This document shows positions 53,003-62,353 of a stretch of 64,000 nucleotides of DNA, one piece after another. Source of the DNA: Lachnospiraceae bacterium. Lineage in GTDB: Bacteria > Bacillota > Clostridia > Lachnospirales > Lachnospiraceae. Below the pieces are notes generated by a model, which saw only the letters and a list, made by a program, of their open reading frames with translations, was not told the DNA's origin and ran no database searches. A program made the translations under genes and the position numbers. The stretch spans positions 1 to 64,000 of the forward strand of contig JAFSGE010000035.1 of the NCBI GenBank assembly GCA_017434885.1, given 5' to 3'. How positions within the stretch are numbered: the first letter of the stretch is position 1; each line of letters opens with the position of its first letter.

Positions 53003-53484
53003 ATTACCTTCTCCGGCATTCCTACTGAACGAATTACATAATCCCCTGTTTTAGGGTAAAAAATAACTGTTCTTCCGTATGTTTCTCCTGTATCTTCCGC
53101 AAGAATCGGTATCTTTAATTCATTCAATTTCTTTTTGCTGGCCAATGCATTTCTTTCACCGACACGAATCAAATCACTTTTTCCGCCAAAGGCAAACATC
53201 TGGGCACCACCTGCTATCTTTGCAACAAGCCTGCTTCTGTTTGCACCTTTTTTGACTACTTCCTTGACAAGATCTTCGATTCCGGTGTCTGCAAACTTTA
53301 ATCTGTTCTCATTATTTCGAATTTCTGTGCTGTCCGGTAACATAATATGTACCAATCCACCAATTCCTGTAGCAGGATCTCTGATTGCAATTCCTATACA
53401 GGAGCCAAGCCCCAGAGTTGTAATTGCGTCATCCGCATTACAAACCGCCAGGGCAGCCATTCCTACTTTAATAACCTCATTCAT
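52999..53484 (-). CDS. cheD: Chemoreceptor glutamine deamidase CheD
   Basis: A 161-residue CheD that deamidates glutamines on chemoreceptors and, with CheC, tunes CheY-P. The catalytic Cys29 is in TLGLGSCIGIAI and His46 in GGLVHIMLP; the Thr of the triad and a GGAQMF stretch are also seen. The ATG at 53484 begins MNEVIKVGMAALAV. It follows cheC by about 30 bases and overlaps the next gene by four. Confidence 0.94.
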   Translation of the reverse strand: MNEVIKVGMAALAVCNADDAITTLGLGSCIGIAIRDPATGIGGLVHIMLPDSTEIRNNENRLKFADTGIEDLVKEVVKKGANRSRLVAKIAGGAQMFAFGGKSDLIRVGERNALASKKKLNELKIPILAEDTGETYGRTVIFYPKTGDYVIRSVGMPEKVI

Positions 53485-53515
53485 CCTTAAAGAAACTCCT
53501 ATCTACTCCCTTAGT

Positions 53516-54151
53516 TTACATTACACCTAATGCTGTCAAAATCTTTTCGTAAGATTCCATATCAGGTATCAATATAAAGTATCCATCCAACTCAATGTCA
53601 TCCGAAAACTGAGTCTGTACCAAAAGAATCTTATCCGCAAATAAGCCGAATTCTATAGCCGGTACACTTAAAAGTGCACCTGCCATATCAATACCCAGCT
53701 GTGGAATAGATGGATATATTTTTAAGTTTGTAAGACTGGATAAAGCATTCAGGTAAGCACCGGTAATGATGTTACCTACTTCCTTCATCGCTGAACATTC
53801 CATTTCTCCAAATTCATGATTGATAATTTCTTCGTTCGTAACCCCGAGCATTCCGCACATTAATTTATTTACCAAATGTGCCGCAGATGACTTCTCTAAG
53901 ATGAACATCATACTTCCCTCGATATCACCCTCTACCTGAAGGTAAATACCAACCATCAGCTGTTCTTCACCACCTACCATAGCACCGAGTTCACTGAATT
54001 CAAGTAATTTTACCTGAGGAACGGACATATCAACTTTACAGCCTATCATCTGCGCCAATGCAGTCGTCGCATTACCGGCACCAATGTTTCCTAATTCTTT
54101 TAACACATCAAGATATTGATTTGTTATCTGTTCCATGCTAAGGTCTTTCAT
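53516..54151 (-). CDS. cheC: CheC phosphatase (CheY-P phosphatase)
   Basis: A 211-residue CheC of the CheC/CheX/FliY family. Two phosphatase motifs of the E-(x)2-N type are present: ELGNIGAGNATTAL near residue 18 and EVGNIITGAYLNAL near residue 120. It dephosphorylates CheY-P and is activated by CheD, the next gene. The ATG at 54151 has a weak, distant site (AAAGG at 15 bases); an ATG five codons later is possible. Confidence 0.92.
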   Translation of the reverse strand: MKDLSMEQITNQYLDVLKELGNIGAGNATTALAQMIGCKVDMSVPQVKLLEFSELGAMVGGEEQLMVGIYLQVEGDIEGSMMFILEKSSAAHLVNKLMCGMLGVTNEEIINHEFGEMECSAMKEVGNIITGAYLNALSSLTNLKIYPSIPQLGIDMAGALLSVPAIEFGLFADKILLVQTQFSDDIELDGYFILIPDMESYEKILTALGVM

Positions 54152-54172
54152 AACGTTTTACTAATACCTTTC

Positions 54173-54646
54173 TTATTTTTCCATTGCTACCGTATTAAGG
54201 TCAAGCAGTGAAATCAGTTCGTCGTTATGCTTACCGATTCCATTGATAAAATTAACTTTTCCTTCCTGGCCGTCATAAGCTACTTTTTCAATTGTAGATG
54301 TTGATAAAGTCACAACTTCTTTTACTTCGTCAACAATAATACCGATGGTTCCGTGCTGTTCTAACTTAAGGATAATAATTCTGGTACTCTTGGTAATCTC
54401 ATCTGCCGGAAGATCCATTTTCAAACGGACACTCATAACAGGGATTACTTCACCACGAAGGTTAATAACACCTTTTAAGTAATTTGCAACTTTGGGAACT
54501 CTGGTAATATGCTGCATACGAACAATATTGTCTATGTATTTAATATCGATACCGTACTGTTCATCACCCAGCTTAATTACAATATACTGTATTGTCTGTT
54601 CAATTTCATTTGTTTCATTTACTTCAGCTACTTTTAATTGTTCCAT
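54173..54646 (-). CDS. cheW: Chemotaxis coupling protein CheW
   Basis: A 157-residue CheW that links CheA to chemoreceptors. The SH3-like fold is recognisable in YIVIKLGDEQYGIDIKYIDN, the ITRVPKVANYLKGVINLRG stretch and VIPVMSVRLKM, with VDEVKEV near the middle. The ATG at 54646 follows AGGGGGA. It lies 17 bases after cheA. Confidence 0.94.
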   Translation of the reverse strand: MEQLKVAEVNETNEIEQTIQYIVIKLGDEQYGIDIKYIDNIVRMQHITRVPKVANYLKGVINLRGEVIPVMSVRLKMDLPADEITKSTRIIILKLEQHGTIGIIVDEVKEVVTLSTSTIEKVAYDGQEGKVNFINGIGKHNDELISLLDLNTVAMEK

Positions 54647-54663
54647 TTGCTTATCCCCCTGTC

Positions 54664-56727
54664 TTAAATCAGTGCATTTGCGTCAAGAATCAGTGCTACT
54701 TCACCGTCGCCAAGAATGGTCGCGCCACTGATAATCTTACATTTACTGATATATTTTCCTAAGGACTTAATAACGATTTCCTGCTGTCCGATTAATTCAT
54801 CTACTACCAAACCGGCCAGTTTTTCACCCTTCTTCACGATAACAACTACCATATTTTCGTCGGGTGCCTTGCTGCTTTCGATATCCAGTTCTTTATTTAA
54901 TCTGATAATCGGGATTACAGTACCACGCAGGTGAATTACCTCGCTGTTCTGAACAAGCTTAATCTCACTGGGACTGATATCTTCAATTGTCTGAATGCTT
55001 CCGAGAGAAATTGCATACTTTTCTCCGCCTACAATTACCATAAGAGCCTGGATAATTGCAAGTGTAAGAGGCAGTCTGATAATCCATGTACTACCTTCAC
55101 CAAGCTTGGACTTCACTTCCACTTCACCGCTTAAGGACTCAATCTTGGATTTTACTACATCAAGACCAACACCTCTTCCGGATACGTCAGAAATCTGCTT
55201 TGCCGTAGAGAATCCTGCATGGAACAACAGATTGATAATATCCTTTTCACTCATGCTCTCGCCCTGTTCGGGAGTGATAACACCACGCTCAATCGCTTTT
55301 CTCTTAACAGCTTCTACATCAATTCCGTTACCGTCATCTCTTACTTCAATAACTACGTTATTACCATCCTGATATGCATCAAGGAAAATAGAACCAACTG
55401 CAGGCTTGCCTCTCTGTGCACGCACTTCTGCGGATTCCAAACCATGGTCAGCAGAATTACGAAGTAAATGCATCAAAGGATCACCGATTTCATCTACCAC
55501 AGTTCTGTCAAGTTCTGTTTCCTCACCGGACATATACAGTTCCATCTTTTTGTTTAATTTCTTGGACAAGTCACGAATCATTCTGGGGAACTTATTTACT
55601 ACACTTTCAATAGGCACCATTCGAACCTTCATAACAGATTCGTGAAGGTTTGTAGTAACGCTCTCCAGATATTCAATCTGCTCATTAAATCCTGCACTGG
55701 AAGAAGCTTCCGTTGTTGATGAAGATACCAGTGAATTCTTTGCGATAATAAGCTCACTTACCAAGTTCATAAGAACATCCAGTTTTTCAATATCAACACG
55801 GACTGTTCTGTTTACAACAGGCTTTCCTGCTTTCTTGTCTGTCTGCTTTGCCGCTGCATTCTGCGCCTGAGCCTGTGCCTGCACTGCAGGTCTTGTTTCA
55901 TCTTTCACTTCCACTTCAGCCTGAACAGCTTCAACTGCCTTTGCATCTACTTCCATAACAGCGCCTGTTACGGATTCGATTTCAGATACATTCTTCGCAG
56001 ATGTAATAATCTGTTCTATAGGATGTTCCGATACCACAATGAGACTGAATTCCAAATCAAACTTTTCATCCTCAATATCCTGTGCGGAAGGATTACATAC
56101 AATAATCTCTGCTTTTTCTTCAATAGCCTTATATACAAGGAATGCTCTTGCTGCTTTCAAAATACAGGTTTCCTGAACCTTGATGTCCAAACCGTATACA
56201 CTCTTGCCATCTTTCACAGCCACCGCAAACACATGCTTTTCATGCTCTCCGAGAGGAATCTGTTTCCATCTTGCCTCTGTAGCTTCCGGTGCCGTTTCTT
56301 CCTTGTCAGCCGCCTTAAGCTCTGATGTTTCTTCCTGCGCACCGCCGCCCTGCAGATAAACGTTGAGCTGGTCAATCAATGCCTGATTTTCATTGGTTCC
56401 TTCATCAGCTGTTTCCTGAATACACCTAGTATATTCTTCTAATGCATCCAAACACTGGAATAAGGTATCAATCATGGCTGAATTAACTTTCATGGAACCG
56501 TTTCTGATTTCGGAAAATACGTTTTCCATATCATGAGTAAGCGCCTGCATACGCTTATAACCCATGGTTCCCGCCATACCCTTCAGTGAATGAGCCGCAC
56601 GGAAGATTTCATTAATGGTATCAGCATCATCAGGTGACTGCTCCAAATTCAGAATCTGCGTATTCAGACTTTCCAAATGCTCTTTTGTTTCATCCAGGAA
56701 AATTTCCAAATATTGATTTACATCCAT
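54664..56727 (-). CDS. cheA: Chemotaxis histidine kinase CheA
   Basis: A 687-residue CheA: Hpt domain (1-115) with phospho-acceptor His46 in AAHSLKG; a P2-like region (about 160-255) that should bind CheY/CheB; an Ala/Gln-rich linker; dimerisation helices (about 300-365, NRTVRVDIEKLDVLMNLVSE); HATPase (370-545; HLLRNSADHGLE, DDGNGID, GRGVGLDVVK); and a CheW-like P5 domain to the end. It is the central kinase of the array. The ATG at 56727 follows a GGGGGT site and begins four bases after the cheB stop region. Confidence 0.97.
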   Translation of the reverse strand: MDVNQYLEIFLDETKEHLESLNTQILNLEQSPDDADTINEIFRAAHSLKGMAGTMGYKRMQALTHDMENVFSEIRNGSMKVNSAMIDTLFQCLDALEEYTRCIQETADEGTNENQALIDQLNVYLQGGGAQEETSELKAADKEETAPEATEARWKQIPLGEHEKHVFAVAVKDGKSVYGLDIKVQETCILKAARAFLVYKAIEEKAEIIVCNPSAQDIEDEKFDLEFSLIVVSEHPIEQIITSAKNVSEIESVTGAVMEVDAKAVEAVQAEVEVKDETRPAVQAQAQAQNAAAKQTDKKAGKPVVNRTVRVDIEKLDVLMNLVSELIIAKNSLVSSSTTEASSSAGFNEQIEYLESVTTNLHESVMKVRMVPIESVVNKFPRMIRDLSKKLNKKMELYMSGEETELDRTVVDEIGDPLMHLLRNSADHGLESAEVRAQRGKPAVGSIFLDAYQDGNNVVIEVRDDGNGIDVEAVKRKAIERGVITPEQGESMSEKDIINLLFHAGFSTAKQISDVSGRGVGLDVVKSKIESLSGEVEVKSKLGEGSTWIIRLPLTLAIIQALMVIVGGEKYAISLGSIQTIEDISPSEIKLVQNSEVIHLRGTVIPIIRLNKELDIESSKAPDENMVVVIVKKGEKLAGLVVDELIGQQEIVIKSLGKYISKCKIISGATILGDGEVALILDANALI

Positions 56728-56728
56728 T

Positions 56729-57337
56729 TTAAACTACCCCCACGTTCTTAATAATTTCGTTTGCAAGTTGTTCCAGCGGTACTTCCTTTTGTGAGAGACC
56801 TGCAACGACTGCGCTCCTCGGCATTCCATACACCGTACAGGTTTCCTCATTTTGTGAAACTACCGTCACTTTCTTTTTTTGTTTTAAATTTTTGATTCCC
56901 GCAGTGCCGTCTGCGCCCATACCTGTCATCACAATGCACACCACTTCATCGTATGCACATTCTGCTAAGGACTCATACATGTAATTGGCACAAGGTCTTA
57001 CCCCTTCCCTCGGTGGTTCATCCGTATACTTAATCACATGTTTGCCGGATGGTTGCTTTACGGCCAGCATATGTCTTCCGCCTTTGGCAAGATATACATG
57101 CCCCGGCACTATCACATCGCCTTCCGCAGCTTCCGATACGGCAAGTTCACTTAGAGTATTAAGCCTTCCTGCAAGTGCTTCCGTAAAACCGGCCGGCATA
57201 TGCTGTACAATCAGTATCGGCACCGCCAAATTTGCCGGGAGCTTGGGAATTACTTGTTGCAACGCTTTCGGTCCGCCGGTAGAACATGCGATTGCAACGA
57301 TTTTGGAACCGGCACTTTTTCCTTCTGCTCTCATCAC
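56729..57337 (-). CDS. cheB: CheB methylesterase without receiver domain
   Basis: A 202-residue protein-glutamate methylesterase consisting only of the CheB catalytic domain. The triad is Ser19 (ACSTGG), His46 (VQHMPAGF) and Asp143 (TGMGADG). Classical CheB has an N-terminal receiver of about 120 residues, absent here, so it would not be activated by CheA phosphorylation in the usual way. The start is the GTG at 57337 with AGGA about eight bases upstream; an ATG next to it (57334) is equally possible. The operon context (PilZ protein before, cheA after) argues for a chemotaxis role. Confidence 0.9.
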   Translation of the reverse strand: MMRAEGKSAGSKIVAIACSTGGPKALQQVIPKLPANLAVPILIVQHMPAGFTEALAGRLNTLSELAVSEAAEGDVIVPGHVYLAKGGRHMLAVKQPSGKHVIKYTDEPPREGVRPCANYMYESLAECAYDEVVCIVMTGMGADGTAGIKNLKQKKKVTVVSQNEETCTVYGMPRSAVVAGLSQKEVPLEQLANEIIKNVGVV

Positions 57338-57407
57338 ATTATGCTTCCTGCTTTTAATATTTTAATAATTATAACACAGCATACTCTTCGCATGAGTGCA
57401 AAGTAAT

Positions 57408-58133
57408 CTAAAGTCCTTTTTCTCTTTTTCTATTTTTTCTTTCCTCTTCAAAAATGAAACGGATAATCTCTTCTCTTTCATAGGTATCAATATTTGCATA
57501 CTTCGCTCTATGCTCATAAAGTCCTTTTCTGCCTTCTACCTCTTTAACTGCAATGATTTTAGCGACCAGCATATACTCTTTATCCCTGCCGTCCACTACC
57601 AAATGATATTTGCAGCAAATCATACTGTCAATCTCATAAGCATAGTCTCCAACAAACCGGATACCGCCTCCGCTGATATCTACAATAATACTTCTTTTTA
57701 AAGGAAGACCGGGTACAAGATATTTATCATTTTTTTCAATCGCCTGAAGTTCTTCTTTTTCAAGAAGTCTTGTGTCCATATCAAGGGCACAGCTTAAACG
57801 GTAATATTCTCTTCTTTGGAATTTTCTCAAGTTACTGACAAGTTCAAGCAAAAGAATAAACTTTCCATCGGATTTGTAACGGTCAATCACCTTTGCAAAA
57901 CATTGATATAAGCCTGACGCTGTATAAAAATACACATCATATTCCACATCTACCGGCAAAAGGATTAATTTGGTTTTTTCCATGGGCATATAAATTTCAA
58001 ACCGGTCTTCTGATAAAACATCATATACCACACTGTCATATACCTTTTTGCTTTCCAGTTCATCCATATTTTTACTTCTGTCCACTGCCTGAATTTCCAG
58101 TTTATTTCCCGGTATCACATATTTTGAAAGCAT
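57408..58133 (-). CDS. YcgR-type PilZ c-di-GMP-binding protein
   Basis: A 241-residue flagellar brake-like protein: N-terminal YcgR domain (1-100) and C-terminal PilZ domain (105-240). The c-di-GMP motifs are present as QRREYYR (106-112, the RxxxR pattern) and DISGGGIRF (about 153-161). It should slow or alter flagellar rotation when c-di-GMP is bound. The ATG at 58133 follows GGGAGGGG. It lies between flhG and cheB; in related species it is called DgrA or YcgR. Confidence 0.9.
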   Translation of the reverse strand: MLSKYVIPGNKLEIQAVDRSKNMDELESKKVYDSVVYDVLSEDRFEIYMPMEKTKLILLPVDVEYDVYFYTASGLYQCFAKVIDRYKSDGKFILLLELVSNLRKFQRREYYRLSCALDMDTRLLEKEELQAIEKNDKYLVPGLPLKRSIIVDISGGGIRFVGDYAYEIDSMICCKYHLVVDGRDKEYMLVAKIIAVKEVEGRKGLYEHRAKYANIDTYEREEIIRFIFEEERKNRKREKGL

Positions 58134-58148
58134 ATTCGGTCCCCTCCC

Positions 58149-59033
58149 TTAAATATTCACTTTTCTACTTGCAACAATATGAGAAAAGAATGCAGCCATT
58201 CCACGTTTGGGTACACTGCTGCTCAGTTCCTTGTTCATCAGTTTTGCCGCAATTGTTTCAAAAGCACGGGCTGACTTTGCCGTCGGTGTTTGTAATGATA
58301 CAGGCATCTGCTGCATAACCGCCTTTGACAACTGCTGATCCTGAGGTACTGTTCCCAAAAAAGTAATAGGAAGTTTCAAATATTTTGATACTACCGTATC
58401 AAGCTTATTAAACAGAACTTCGCCTTCCTCGGAAGCTTCTACTTTATTTGCGATAATTTTTATCTGTGTATCCTGCTCCGAAAATCTGGGATGCCGCTTC
58501 AATGCTTTCAACAACGAATAGGAATCCGTAATTGATGTCGGTTCCGGCGTTGTCACAAGCAAAATCTCTCCGCTTGCCACCAAAAACTCCAGTACTGCAT
58601 CGGCAATTCCTGCTCCTGTATCTACAATCACTACGTCAGCAATTGCATCAAGTTGCGCTAAGTTCCGTATAATATAAGTAAGATAATCCAGACTTAAGTT
58701 TGAAAGTCCGGCAATTCCCGAACCGCCGGAAATAAAACCAACGTCCATTGGTCCCCATGTAATAATATCCGTAATTTTCTTTCCCTGATAAATCAAATCA
58801 CAAAGATTGTGCTTTGGCACGGCGCCAAACATAATTTCTATGTTTGCCAATCCGAAATCCGCATCCAAAATAATCACTCTCTGTCCCATTTTTTTGAATT
58901 GAATTGCAAGATTAATTGCCACATTCGATTTCCCTACGCCGCCTTTACCACTGGTAACAGTAATAACTCTGGCAAGAGGTCTTTGCACATTGCTTGCTTT
59001 AACAATATTACGTAATTGCTGTGCCTGATCCAT
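58149..59033 (-). CDS. flhG: FlhG (YlxH/MinD-type ATPase)
   Basis: A 294-residue MinD-like ATPase that sets flagellar number and position with FlhF. The deviant Walker A SGKGGVGKSN is at about residues 28-37, with DADFGLANIEIMFG and VDTGAGIAD as further motifs. A C-terminal amphipathic segment (MAAFFSHIVASRK) may bind the membrane. The ATG at 59033 has GGAGA upstream. It lies about 30 bases after flhF. Confidence 0.94.
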   Translation of the reverse strand: MDQAQQLRNIVKASNVQRPLARVITVTSGKGGVGKSNVAINLAIQFKKMGQRVIILDADFGLANIEIMFGAVPKHNLCDLIYQGKKITDIITWGPMDVGFISGGSGIAGLSNLSLDYLTYIIRNLAQLDAIADVVIVDTGAGIADAVLEFLVASGEILLVTTPEPTSITDSYSLLKALKRHPRFSEQDTQIKIIANKVEASEEGEVLFNKLDTVVSKYLKLPITFLGTVPQDQQLSKAVMQQMPVSLQTPTAKSARAFETIAAKLMNKELSSSVPKRGMAAFFSHIVASRKVNI

Positions 59034-59064
59034 ATTTATTCTCCATCTGTGATATCACATATTC

Positions 59065-60273
59065 TTAATTTCTTTTTCCACCAAGCAATTGTTTTACTGT
59101 CTTCTGCGGATTAAACCGCTCAATATCATCCGGTACATTCTGTCCGCAGGTCACATAAGACAAATCAGCGCCTGTATATAACTTAATATTCAAAAGATTT
59201 CCCAAAGTAGTAGTTTCATCCAATTTGGTAAATATCAATTTATACTCCGTTAAAATTCCGTATGCATCCACGATGCTGATTAAATCCTTGTATTTTGTTG
59301 TTGCACTGAGTACCAGATATACTTCTTTTTCTGCCACACCATCCACTGAATGGATAAATCCACGCATTGCTTCTCTCTGTGTTTCATTCTGGTGGGAATG
59401 TCCGGCAGTATCTACCATAATAAAATCAAACTCTTTGAATTCTGTCAGTGCCTGCTCCACCTCTTCCTCGGAATAAATAATGCGAAACGGTATTTCCAAA
59501 ATATTGGCATAAGTTCTAAGCTGTTCCGCTGCCGCAATTCTGTATGTATCCGCAGTAAGAAGTGCAACCTTTTTGCCGTTTTCCACGCAAAACTTGGATG
59601 CTATCTTGGCAATCGTAGTCGTTTTTCCCACACCGGTAGGTCCCACAAAGAAAATCACCTTAGGTCCTTTCTGCGCCGGTGTAATTTCACTGGGTTTACC
59701 GAATTTCAAAACCATTTTCTGATACACGTTGGCAAGTACATGGTCAAAAGGTGTATTAGGACTGTTCACCTTTTCCATTTCATCAATCATCTGATTGGCA
59801 TACTTCTCGTTCACTTCATTATCCAACATCGTATTATACAGAAGCTTCATGAAACGGTCCAATTCGCTTTCTTTCTTTTCTTCCCCGTCCTCTTTATCTG
59901 CTTCTTTTTCTTCGTCCGGTTTCTGAAGCTGCTGTTCAAGCAGGGAATGAAGAGAATCCAGCTTTTCCTCTATGGCATTGTTATCGCTTATAGAAACGCC
60001 CTGCGCAATGGCCTCTACAAGCGGCTGCTGCTTTTCTTCACTTTTTTCTTCTTGCACCGGTTTTCCCTCAACATTTTTGGCTGGTACATATCTCTGTTCC
60101 GGTTCTTCCTCCAATGCAACCGTGACTTCCGTAAGCTGCGGCCTTAAAAAACTAAACAATCCTTTTTTCTTCACGCTGCGCACATTCATGATTACAACGT
60201 TGTTGCCCAATTCCTTCTTTGCGTTTTCCACCGCTTCATTTTCCGTTTTTCCTTGAAATTTCTTAATTATCAT
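59065..60273 (-). CDS. flhF: Flagellar SRP-type GTPase FlhF
   Basis: A 402-residue SRP-family GTPase. The N-terminal B domain (1-60; MIIKKFQGKTENEAVENAKK) and an acidic linker (60-140) precede the NG domain with P-loop GPTGVGKTTT (211-220), DTYRIAAAEQLRTYA, DTAGHSHQN and TKLDET. It recruits early flagellar parts to the assembly site. The ATG at 60273 overlaps the flhA stop by four bases (ATGA). Confidence 0.95.
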   Translation of the reverse strand: MIIKKFQGKTENEAVENAKKELGNNVVIMNVRSVKKKGLFSFLRPQLTEVTVALEEEPEQRYVPAKNVEGKPVQEEKSEEKQQPLVEAIAQGVSISDNNAIEEKLDSLHSLLEQQLQKPDEEKEADKEDGEEKKESELDRFMKLLYNTMLDNEVNEKYANQMIDEMEKVNSPNTPFDHVLANVYQKMVLKFGKPSEITPAQKGPKVIFFVGPTGVGKTTTIAKIASKFCVENGKKVALLTADTYRIAAAEQLRTYANILEIPFRIIYSEEEVEQALTEFKEFDFIMVDTAGHSHQNETQREAMRGFIHSVDGVAEKEVYLVLSATTKYKDLISIVDAYGILTEYKLIFTKLDETTTLGNLLNIKLYTGADLSYVTCGQNVPDDIERFNPQKTVKQLLGGKRN

Positions 60274-62303
60274 GCTGTCACCATTCCTACAGACTGTAAT
60301 TCAATATTGTTTTCAATTTCATTGTAAGAGACTACAATTAAATCTCTGTAGTAATCCTCCGTCAGGCGTTTAAAATACATTCTGACAATCGGAGAAGTAA
60401 TGATAATGGGATTTTTGCCGAGGTTTTCAAGCTTTGCCACCTCATTTCCCACTGCTTTCATAATTCCCTTTGTTTTTTCCGGGTCAAGAGTCAGATAAGC
60501 GCCGTTCTCGGTCTGCTTCACATTGGCCATAATTTCCTGCTCCAGTTTCGGGTCAAGGGTCACTACGCTGGTAGTTTCGTTAGCAGGAAAGAACTTGCTG
60601 GAAATAGCGCGTTTTAAGCTTTGTCTGACATATTCCGTTAAAATATCCGTATCTCTTGTGGAGGATGCATAATCCGCCAGTGTTTCAAATATGGTAAGTA
60701 AATCTCTGATAGAAATTCCTTCCCTAAGCAGATTTTGAAGTACTTTCTGCACTTCACCAAGACCAAGCAACTTGGGTACCAGTTCTTCTACCAGTGAAGG
60801 ATTTGTTTCTTTCAGGTTGCTGACCAGATTCTGCACATCCTGTCTGGTAAGAAGCTCTGCAATATGCTGCCTGATAATCTCCGTCAAATGTGTTGCAATA
60901 ATGGAAGGCGGGTCTACTACCGTATAACCCATGCTCTCCGCTCTCTCTCTCTGTCCTTCCGTAATCCAGATAGCCGGCAGATGGAAGGAAGGCTCGAAGG
61001 TGGGAATACCTGTAATCTCCTCTTCAACATAACCGGGATTCATGGCCATATAATGGTCAAACAAAATTTCACCTTCACTGACCTGAATACCCTTAATTTT
61101 AATAATATACTGGTTTGGATTGAGCTGAATATTATCTCTCAAACGGATAATCGGCACTACTGTACCAAGCTCAAGCGCAATCTGCCTTCTGATCATAACC
61201 ACACGGTCAAGTAAGTCACCGCCCTGATTCACATCGGCAAGAGGAATAATTCCGTAACCGAATTCAAGCTCAATGGGGTCAACCTGCAATAAGCTGTTGA
61301 CGTTTTCCGGCTGTCTGATTTCTTCTGCCGCAATTTCCTCTGCATCCACTTCCCCCTCAATCTGTGAGGTTTCGATTTCTCCTGCAATCACTCTGCCGCA
61401 GACAATGAAAATAAGTCCCAATGTAAGGAATACCACTGTCGGAAGAGGTGTAATAATACCAAGCGCAATAATAATCGCACCTACCATGTAAAGTACCTTG
61501 GGTACACCAAACAGCTGCTTAATGAGTACAGAACCGAAATCAGCGTCCTTAGAGCCCTTGGTAACCAGAATACCGGTAGATAATGAAATTAACAGAGATG
61601 GAATCTGGCTCACCAGACCGTCACCAATGGTTAAAATTACATAATGGGAAAGTGCTGTATTTACATCCATTCCCCTCTGTAACACACCCATTGCAATACC
61701 GCCCACAATATTAACTGCGGTAATGACAAGACCTGCCGTGGCATCTCCCTTAACGTACTTCACGGCACCGTCCATGGAACCGAAAAAGCTTGCTTCTTCC
61801 TGAATCTTATCTCTTCGTCTCTTTGCCTCCGCATCATTGATGGCACCGGTATTTAAGTCCGCGTCAATAGCCATCTGCTTACCGGGCATGGCATCCAAGG
61901 TAAATCTGGCCGTTACTTCCGCAACTCGCTCAGAACCTTTGTTGATTACCATAAACTGAATCAATATCAGAATGATAAATACAATACTACCAACAATCAA
62001 ATCACCGCCGCCAACATAATTACCGAAGGTCGCAACCACCTGACCGGGGTCACCGGTTGTCAGTATCAATCTGGTAGAAGATACATTCAGCGAAATTCTG
62101 AATATGGTGGTAAACAGCAAAATGGTAGGGTAAAATGAAAAATCCAAAACTTCTTTGGAAAACATCGTTCCAAAAAGAATCGTAAATGCCACCGCAATAT
62201 TGCACGCCAGCAAAATATCAAGCAACCAGCTTGGAATGGGTACAATTAACATAATAAATGCCGCAACCAGATATGCCGCAACGCCTAAATCCGCTTTTTT
62301 CAT
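60270..62303 (-). CDS. flhA: Flagellar export gate protein FlhA
   Basis: A 677-residue export-gate protein with eight membrane helices in the first 320 residues, the FHIPEP-type loop (KGSERVAEVTARFTLDAMPG, DADLNTGAINDAEAKRRR) and a large cytoplasmic domain that forms the nonamer ring and docks chaperones. The ATG at 62303 follows AAAGGAG. It is between flhB and flhF in the usual order. Confidence 0.97.
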   Translation of the reverse strand: MKKADLGVAAYLVAAFIMLIVPIPSWLLDILLACNIAVAFTILFGTMFSKEVLDFSFYPTILLFTTIFRISLNVSSTRLILTTGDPGQVVATFGNYVGGGDLIVGSIVFIILILIQFMVINKGSERVAEVTARFTLDAMPGKQMAIDADLNTGAINDAEAKRRRDKIQEEASFFGSMDGAVKYVKGDATAGLVITAVNIVGGIAMGVLQRGMDVNTALSHYVILTIGDGLVSQIPSLLISLSTGILVTKGSKDADFGSVLIKQLFGVPKVLYMVGAIIIALGIITPLPTVVFLTLGLIFIVCGRVIAGEIETSQIEGEVDAEEIAAEEIRQPENVNSLLQVDPIELEFGYGIIPLADVNQGGDLLDRVVMIRRQIALELGTVVPIIRLRDNIQLNPNQYIIKIKGIQVSEGEILFDHYMAMNPGYVEEEITGIPTFEPSFHLPAIWITEGQRERAESMGYTVVDPPSIIATHLTEIIRQHIAELLTRQDVQNLVSNLKETNPSLVEELVPKLLGLGEVQKVLQNLLREGISIRDLLTIFETLADYASSTRDTDILTEYVRQSLKRAISSKFFPANETTSVVTLDPKLEQEIMANVKQTENGAYLTLDPEKTKGIMKAVGNEVAKLENLGKNPIIITSPIVRMYFKRLTEDYYRDLIVVSYNEIENNIELQSVGMVTA

Positions 62304-62353
62304 GCACCCAACTCCTTTCTGTCTTTTTTCTGTGTCGTAATCTAATGTCTATC

